From the NCBI GenBank assembly GCA_002224055.1, contig AZLU01000015.1, forward strand, positions 124,001-188,000: 64,000 nt of DNA, given 5' to 3'. A program made the translations under genes and the position numbers. Source of the DNA: Pezizomycotina sp. ARF18 (Eukaryota > Ascomycota). Below are positions 58,163 through 64,000 of this stretch, one piece after another. Position 1 is the stretch's first letter. Every line of letters starts with the position of its first letter. The notes under the pieces were generated by a model. It made no database searches, was not told where the DNA came from, and was given only the letters and a program-made list of their open reading frames with translations.

Positions 58163-59019
58163 TTAGACATTCTTTGTCCTCAACTCCTCAAATACAGAGA
58201 TAAGAGCATTCGCCAGCTCCTTATCCTCATTCGCGTCCGGCACCGTCTTTCTGAGTCTCGATAGCAGCTCGTTGTCAACGCGGGTGGGCAAGAGCATTAC
58301 GATCAGCTTTAACCAGAACGAGCTTGTAGAAGCCCCCGAGAGAGAGCTTGAAAGTAGGAAGTACGACAGTAACGCGCTGTGGAGCGGGAGCATGTGAGTG
58401 TGTTGACTATATAAGCGATACCCTTTTCGTCATATATCATAAATGATTCGTCGTTTAAGACTGTTCTGCTGTGTTTTCCTCGTTCCTTGGAAAACACCAT
58501 GACGAAACCTCCTGGGAATCCGTAACGCCAAGCTGCACTTTTTTGGTTTTTCGCACAGCGACTCTCACGCGATGGAAGAAGAGTTCGAGGGTTGCGCCCA
58601 CCGCTAGTTGGCGTTCGATCCAGGCTATCCTGTCCTAAAGGTAATGTCAAAAAGCCCGAGTCAGCTAAGGTACTAAGTTATTTTATTTTATATGCATAGA
58701 TGGCGTTTAGTCTTATAATGCTCACCTTGCTCGCAAGAAGCTCTTGGATGGTCCCGCCTCCTGCGAATACAGTATTCGCCGCTTCGATTTGCTCCATCCG
58801 AAGGGGGAGCTGCGGTCGATGCTTAATCCGGTTGGATATTTTTTATCAATTGGTCCGCAAGAATCCTGACCGTCGAAGGAACCTCCTGTTTCTCCGTTGA
58901 GATCTTCATCCGCGCCGTTACCTTCTCGAGGCTCTTCAGGACCTTGTCGGCGAGGACGCTTTGAGGTTCAGCACATGGCGGCGGTTGCGAGGGGGGCGGG
59001 GTGACGTTTCTGAAGTCAT
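58163..59019 (-). CDS. Unidentified intracellular protein, two exons
   Basis: From the ATG at 59019 the reading is MTSETSP, then after one offset PPPSQPPPCAEPQSVLADKV and LKSLEKVTARMKISTEKQEV, followed by RILADQLI. After a further offset it is MEQIEAANTVFAGGGTIQEL and LASK. An intron (58635-58723, donor GTGAGC, acceptor CTTTAG) joins DRIAWIERQLAVGATLELFF. The C-terminus (about 58163-58393) has a hydrophobic SALLSYFLLSSSLSGAS stretch, then RVDNELLSRLRKTVPDANED and ISVFEELRTKN. The parts look helical with amphipathic Leu/Glu patterns, as in a small complex subunit. I cannot name the family. The middle is the least certain because two frames compete. Confidence 0.5.
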
Positions 59020-60086
59020 GGTTTAGCGAAAGAGAAAAGATGGAGGAATGTCGATAGGCGTAGGGTGTTAGATGCTTTGATGACAAGGTGATGAAAAGGC
59101 GTAAAAAAAATGCTCGCTGGTTCTCGAGGAGATCAAGGGAGGATTGAGTAACAACGCGAGAAGGATCGTGAATCAAGCAAGAAGCACAGTCTTATACAAT
59201 AAAGTATAGAGAAAGAGTACAAGGAAACACCTACCTTATAATGCAAAGGGTAGCAGTAGCGGACGACTACCGTTGTCGAGCTTAGACTAAGCTCTAGAGC
59301 GAGTGACTGAGCAAAAGGATGATGTGGGGGGGGGGGGGAAATGAACCGCTGTTGTCAAAAGGAAATTCTTTTGAATTTAAATTAAAAATTAAATTTACGG
59401 TGGTTTAGGAATTTATACGGTGATGAAGCCACCGCCAGCCCACAAACCACTCGAAATTTTTTTTTTAAAAAGCACACCTACAACATCTAGCTCAAGGCTA
59501 TGATTATACGTATTAAGTAGCTTAAACTATACGTTTTTCTACTGCATTCACAGCTAAAATAAATAAATAATAACTTAATACTATAGTTTAATATTAATAT
59601 AATTATGGATTACATATACATATATATATATTGTAGAAGTTTTAAACTAGACCATTTTCAAATTAAAAAAGTAAACTTTTGAATTGGTAGGCGCAGCGAC
59701 ATAATATATATGTATGTATATGTATATTGTGTAGAGAGAAGAGTCCTAAGCGCTTCACGGATATTGCTTATACTATCAGCACGCCCGGCAACCTCAACCA
59801 ACGTCCTTTGAACTCAAAAGCACAAAAGATTCCAACAGGATTGATCATGATCACAAAACAAAAAAGGTTGGTTACTCGATATGAAAAACAATTATATGAC
59901 GATGGTTTAAGATCACTTGAATTCAAGGGAAAGAAGAGCCGACGTAGTAGACTATCAATCAAACCTCAATCTCGATCTGACCAACGCGCGGCCGCGGGTA
60001 GACGTACGTGCTGTTTCCTTTTTATAGCCTAAGTCTCACTTGTACGGCTCTACGGCAGAAAGCGGATCCCCAGCCCTTATCTTGGA

Positions 60087-60127
<41 letters not shown>

Positions 60128-60140
60128 CGTGTTGCACAGG

Positions 60141-60172
<32 letters not shown>

Positions 60173-60567
60173 AACCGGAGAACAAAAGGAAAAATAAACA
60201 AACAAACCTAGCAAGCAAAGCGATCTACTCCAAACCTCCTCTCCCTTGAAACAGGAAACAAGCAAGTATAGTCAAAAAAGAAAGGAAAGCTTCACTCAGC
60301 TTCCGTAGAATAATAATACAGCCATCCTCTTTCTCAATCGGCTATATCCATTATCGTCATGGCGGAAATATAGCTATCGTCATCCTAGGTTCTTCTTTCT
60401 CTCTTTTGCTTTCCTTTTTTTTCTCTGCAGTTTCTGTCCGGAGCTCCGTCTTCGTGAAGTTCCTCATTCGAAGCAGCATAAAACAAACATTATAAGTCCT
60501 TCAGTTCCAGGAGTATTCGCCATCAACTTCACTTCCCTCGGAATACCTACCTACTCTATAAGCAACA
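59020..60567. promoter_or_regulatory. Divergent spacer upstream of the helicase gene
   Basis: About 1.55 kb lie between two divergent genes. It contains 13 G (59326-59338), AT-rich words, and the T37/A29 inverted homopolymer pair (60089-60169). A 101-codon frame at 59727-60032 is basic at its end but has no recognisable family features. The promoter of the helicase is presumably within 60200-60567, which is CT-rich just before the ATG. Confidence 0.4.
60089..60169. repeat. T37 - 15 bp - A29 inverted homopolymer pair
   Basis: Thirty-seven T (60089-60125) are followed by gccgtgttgcacagg and then 29 A (60141-60169). The two arms could pair as a long A:T hairpin with a small loop. It is the longest homopolymer structure in the window. 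Confidence 0.9.
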
Positions 60568-63500
60568 ATGTTACCAAACCAACCGAAGAAAAAGCACTCG
60601 AAGCACAGCTTGGGAAGCACCGACGGCGACCGCAGACGCAGCAGCAACAACAACAGCAAACAGCCACTTCCAACCCTCCCGTTCCTCCCTTCTTAATATC
60701 GATGAGGACACCCTCCGCAACCCCTCCAAGAAGCGCAAGAAGTCCTCCTCGCGGCGTGAGAGCGTCGAAGCAGTCCTCGGAAAACCCCTACCGGGGGGAA
60801 AGAAGGACCAGCAGAAGAGATCGACGAGATCGAAGTCCTCAAGCAAAGGAAACGTGCGCGGGAACACAAAGAGGAGAGAAAGGAGAGGAAGAGGCGGAAA
60901 AAGAAGCAGACGAGAGGAGGAGGACAGATGAGCTCGTTAGGGCTAAAGAGGGAAGAAAAAGAGCGGTTATCGTGCAGGATGTACGGTCGAGTTCGTATGT
61001 TGTTGGCTCGGATATCATAGGGCAGGGGTGGAACGGCCTGGGCAATGATGGAGGTGGCAAGGAGTCGGCTGATGAGGAGATGCTTGATGATGACGGGACG
61101 GAGAATATGAGTGGTCTTTCTTGTCGGGGCCTTGGTCGATGGAGAAGAAACGCACATCCGAGGTTCCTGCCCAGCAAACAACCAGGGGCGAGGACGCAGC
61201 AGCTAAGGATCCAGGTGACAGCTCCGACGCCACAATGACTACCACGACGCTTCGGAGCATCTTGAAGCTCCAACGCCGAGCGAAGAGCAGGAGGACGTTT
61301 CAATGGTCGATTCCCCGCCGCAGCCTGTATACAAGAACTTGGTGGACCTTACAATGGTATCTAACGGGTACGCAACCTTCACCGGATAAGTCCTCATTAT
61401 CACCCGAGAAGGACGATTATACACCAATGCTATCGCAACTAGGAGAAGCGGTACCCTCGAGTTCGACGAACGGCAGCTCCGCAACTAGGAAGAACAAGCA
61501 ATCTAGCACCACGGCTCGCTCCTCATCCGCTCGGCTCCGTCGTCCTTTGCGGTCCGTGCCCGCGCACGTAAATCCACGGCGGCTCACCTATTCCAGGAGC
61601 AAGATGAGGATGACGAAGGTGATCCGTCATCGTCAACGCTCGGATTATTCATGGACCCTACGCCGAAAACTCGCGCGTGCCGTCGTCCAGTGGCGGTCCT
61701 TCGTCGCAGATTTCCGAATCCGAGAAACGCCGACGACGTACCGAGATTGCATTACAACTCCTGGAGCACAGACAATCGTTACCGATCTGGGAGTACGCCG
61801 ACGAGATCCGCTCGAAGCTGCGGGACTCGAACACGCTCGTGCTCGTCGGCGAGACCGGTTCCGGTAAATCTACGCAGATCGGACAGTTCCTGCTCCGCGA
61901 GCGTGGTTCGCCAGGCGGCACGTCACGCTCCCCGAGGGTTTAGTGAAGGATAAGCGCGGATTGAAGCGTAAAGTGGGCGGCTGCATCGCCATAACGCAAC
62001 CAGGCGCGTCGCCGCGACGAATCTGGCGAAGAGGGTGGCGCAGGAGATGGGTACGGAGCTCGGCGATACGGTCGGTACAGCATCCGCTTCGACAGCAATT
62101 TCACGTTCGACACGAAGATTAAATACGTTACGGACGGTATGCTCTTAAAGGAGATCCTGCGCGATCCGCTGCTGCTCCGGTACTCTGCTGTTGTTGTGGA
62201 CGAAGCGCACGAGCGTAGTCTGAATACGGATCTTGGTATGGGGTTTCTAACGCAAATGGTTAAAAGAGGCGGACGCGGGGATACCGCTTAAGATCGTCGT
62301 GATGAGCGCCACGCTGACGAGAAGCGGATGTCGGAGTACATCGGCGCGAATCCTCTACCTGAAGGCGTTACCTCTGCGCCTGCTCCGTCTGTAAAATCCC
62401 CGGAAGTTGTACCCTGTCAGCACGCTCTCCACCGCAGATCCCATAGACGACTATAACGCAGCATCAGTCGAGACGATCTTGGAGATCAATAAGAAGGACC
62501 GCTTCTGGAGATGTACTCGTTTTCCTTCCGGGACAGGACGACATCGAAAGCGTCGGCCGAGTACCTAGAGGAGCACCTCGAAGACCACGAAAAGCAGGCC
62601 ACCCAAAGTTGATGATCCGCAGGCTGTACGCGGCGCTGGGCAATCGGAACAGAACGGCGTATTTAATAAGACACCGGACGGTCACAGGAAGATTATCCTT
62701 GCGACCAACATCGCCGAGACCAGCGTCACCGTTACGGGCGTCAGGCACGTCATCGACAGCGGGTACTGCAAGATGAAGAAGTATAGGTCCGAGCTTGGTA
62801 CGAAACCACCTTCCTCTACACCTTCAAATTCTAACTGCATATCATTCGTTCTGCTAACATGATTCTATCACAGGCATCGACTCCTCCTCACCGTCCCCAT
62901 ATCAAAGGCCTCCGCCATCCAACGCAAAGGCCGCGCGGCCGCGAAGGTCCAGGAAATGCTACCGACTATACACCGACTCCTCATTCTACAAATTAAAACC
63001 AAAAACCGATCCGGAGATACTAAACTGCGACATCGCATCTGCCATACTAACGCTCAAAGCGCGCGACGTAGAAGACATTTTTAATTTCCCGCTGATGGAT
63101 AACCACCGAGGGAATCTATTAGTCGCGGTTTATTGCAGCTGCACAACCTCGGCGCGCTGGACGATACGGGTAGTATTACGGAGATCGGAAGGAGGATGGC
63201 GGAGTTTCCGTTACCGCCGACGGACGCTAGGATTTTACTGGGTGCTGCTGAACCGAGCTACGGTGTAGTTTTGGAGGTTATAGACATACTCGCATGCCTG
63301 AGCGTCGATAACATATTCCGCCAATCCCACAAAACAATAACAACCGTAAAAAAACCCGTACAGCAGCAAAAAGACGACGACGAATCCGAATCCGAAAACA
63401 ACAACAGCTTCGCGGAAAGAGTCACAACCTCCGCCGCTCCTTCGTACGCCAGGAAGGCGATCACCTAACATACCTAACCCTCCTCCGCAAATTCTCCTCA

Positions 63501-64000
63501 CTCCCATCAAACGCCCGCAAGCAATTCTGCACGAGCGCTGCCTCAACGCCTCTTCATTGCATAAAGCCCTCGATACCCGCCGCCAACTCCGCACTTTGTG
63601 TAAATTACAAAAGCTACTAACCGAACCAACCACCAACCCGTACGAATCCAACACGACGGAAGTAAACTACCACCCCTCCACCACCACTTCCGAAAAAATA
63701 CTACGTGTTTTTGTAAATGCTATGTGGACGAATACAGCGCAACGAGGACTCGACGGGAGTTCCATATGGTTGATCGGAAGTTGGAGATTGCGGTGCACCC
63801 TAGCAGTACATTGAAAGATGTTACGAACGAGAGAAAGAGAGGAGGAAGGGTGGAAAGGAGAGGAAAGTAGAGGATGAAAGGGCGGGTCAGGCGATTTTAT
63901 TTCAGGAGGTGGTGTGGACTACTAAGGCGTTCGCAAGGTGTGTTAGTAGAGTTAATCCGAGGTGGATACACGATGCTGGCGTTATGGAGGGGTTTGATGG
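60568..64000 (+). CDS. DEAH-box RNA helicase, Dhr2/DHX33-like, truncated by window end
   Basis: The start [20 protein letters not shown] (60568) opens a long basic/acidic N-terminal region rich in RKRR, as in nucleolar helicases. The helicase core begins [20 protein letters not shown]. Motif [11 protein letters not shown], is at about 61845-61874, then [16 protein letters not shown]. Motif II, DEAH, is at 62199-62210, and motif III, SAT, at 62305-62313. [10 protein letters not shown] (about 62703) and [13 protein letters not shown] (62910) follow, then EGPGKCYRLYT. An intron starts near 62799 and ends CTATCACAG. The HA2 and OB-fold parts include [20 protein letters not shown] and [17 protein letters not shown]. 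The LPIW start and tail point to Dhr2-type rRNA-processing helicases, but other DEAH paralogues are possible. Many single-base offsets occur. The stop lies beyond the window. Confidence 0.82.

Noticed and set aside
59727-60032. 101-codon basic frame upstream of the helicase
   Set aside because: No recognisable motif, no splice-linked extension, and it sits in AT-rich spacer ending near the T37/A29 tract.
1-64000. RIP (repeat-induced point mutation) as cause of the broken frames in conserved genes
   Set aside because: RIP produces C-to-T substitutions, whereas the breaks in APC2, PUP1, NUP159 and the helicase are single-base offsets, often at short homopolymers.

Overview
This window is nuclear DNA of a filamentous ascomycete (Pezizomycotina). 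The evidence is short GT-AG introns of about 50-100 bp, dense genes on both strands, and recognisable fungal single-copy genes: an acetate-transporter-family protein, APC2, a Hbn1-like nitroreductase, the nucleoporin Nup159, the proteasome beta-2 subunit Pup1, an F-box protein and a DEAH-box RNA helicase. I saw no rRNA, tRNA, CRISPR array or bacterial operon structure.

Layout. 0-5.5 kb: a Gpr1/Fun34/YaaH gene (+) converging on APC2 (-). 5.5-14.9 kb: a gene-free, decayed block holding at least two diverged copies of a unit of about 2 kb. 14.9-25 kb: the nitroreductase, a long uncharacterised protein, a very small cysteine-rich secreted protein, a small membrane protein, a Ser-rich secreted protein and another small membrane protein. 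25-33 kb: Nup159 (-) and PUP1 (+), divergent from a shared promoter. 33.7-37 kb: a low-complexity-rich F-box protein. 38-43.4 kb: three diverged members of one uncharacterised family, one of them a pseudogene. 43.4-48.9 kb: gene-poor DNA with old tandem duplications. 48.9-50.1 kb: a multi-pass membrane protein. 53.5-56.6 kb: two divergent paralogous secreted proteins around an AT-rich island. 58.2-59 kb: an unidentified small gene. 60.6 kb to the end: a DEAH-box helicase cut by the window edge.

The dominant oddity is that almost every conserved gene is broken into several reading frames by single-base offsets, often at short homopolymers, while splice sites and protein motifs on both sides stay intact. 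Essential genes (PUP1, APC2, NUP159) are affected. The simplest reading is residual insertion/deletion error in a long-read assembly. I therefore give gene spans and do not call these genes dead. By contrast, the third member of the 38-43 kb family carries many stops and looks truly decayed.

The housekeeping genes share no pathway beyond general cell biology: cell-cycle proteolysis (APC2, F-box, Pup1), nuclear export (Nup159) and RNA metabolism (helicase). The accessory interest lies in the small secreted proteins, the triplicated family and the decayed repeat block.
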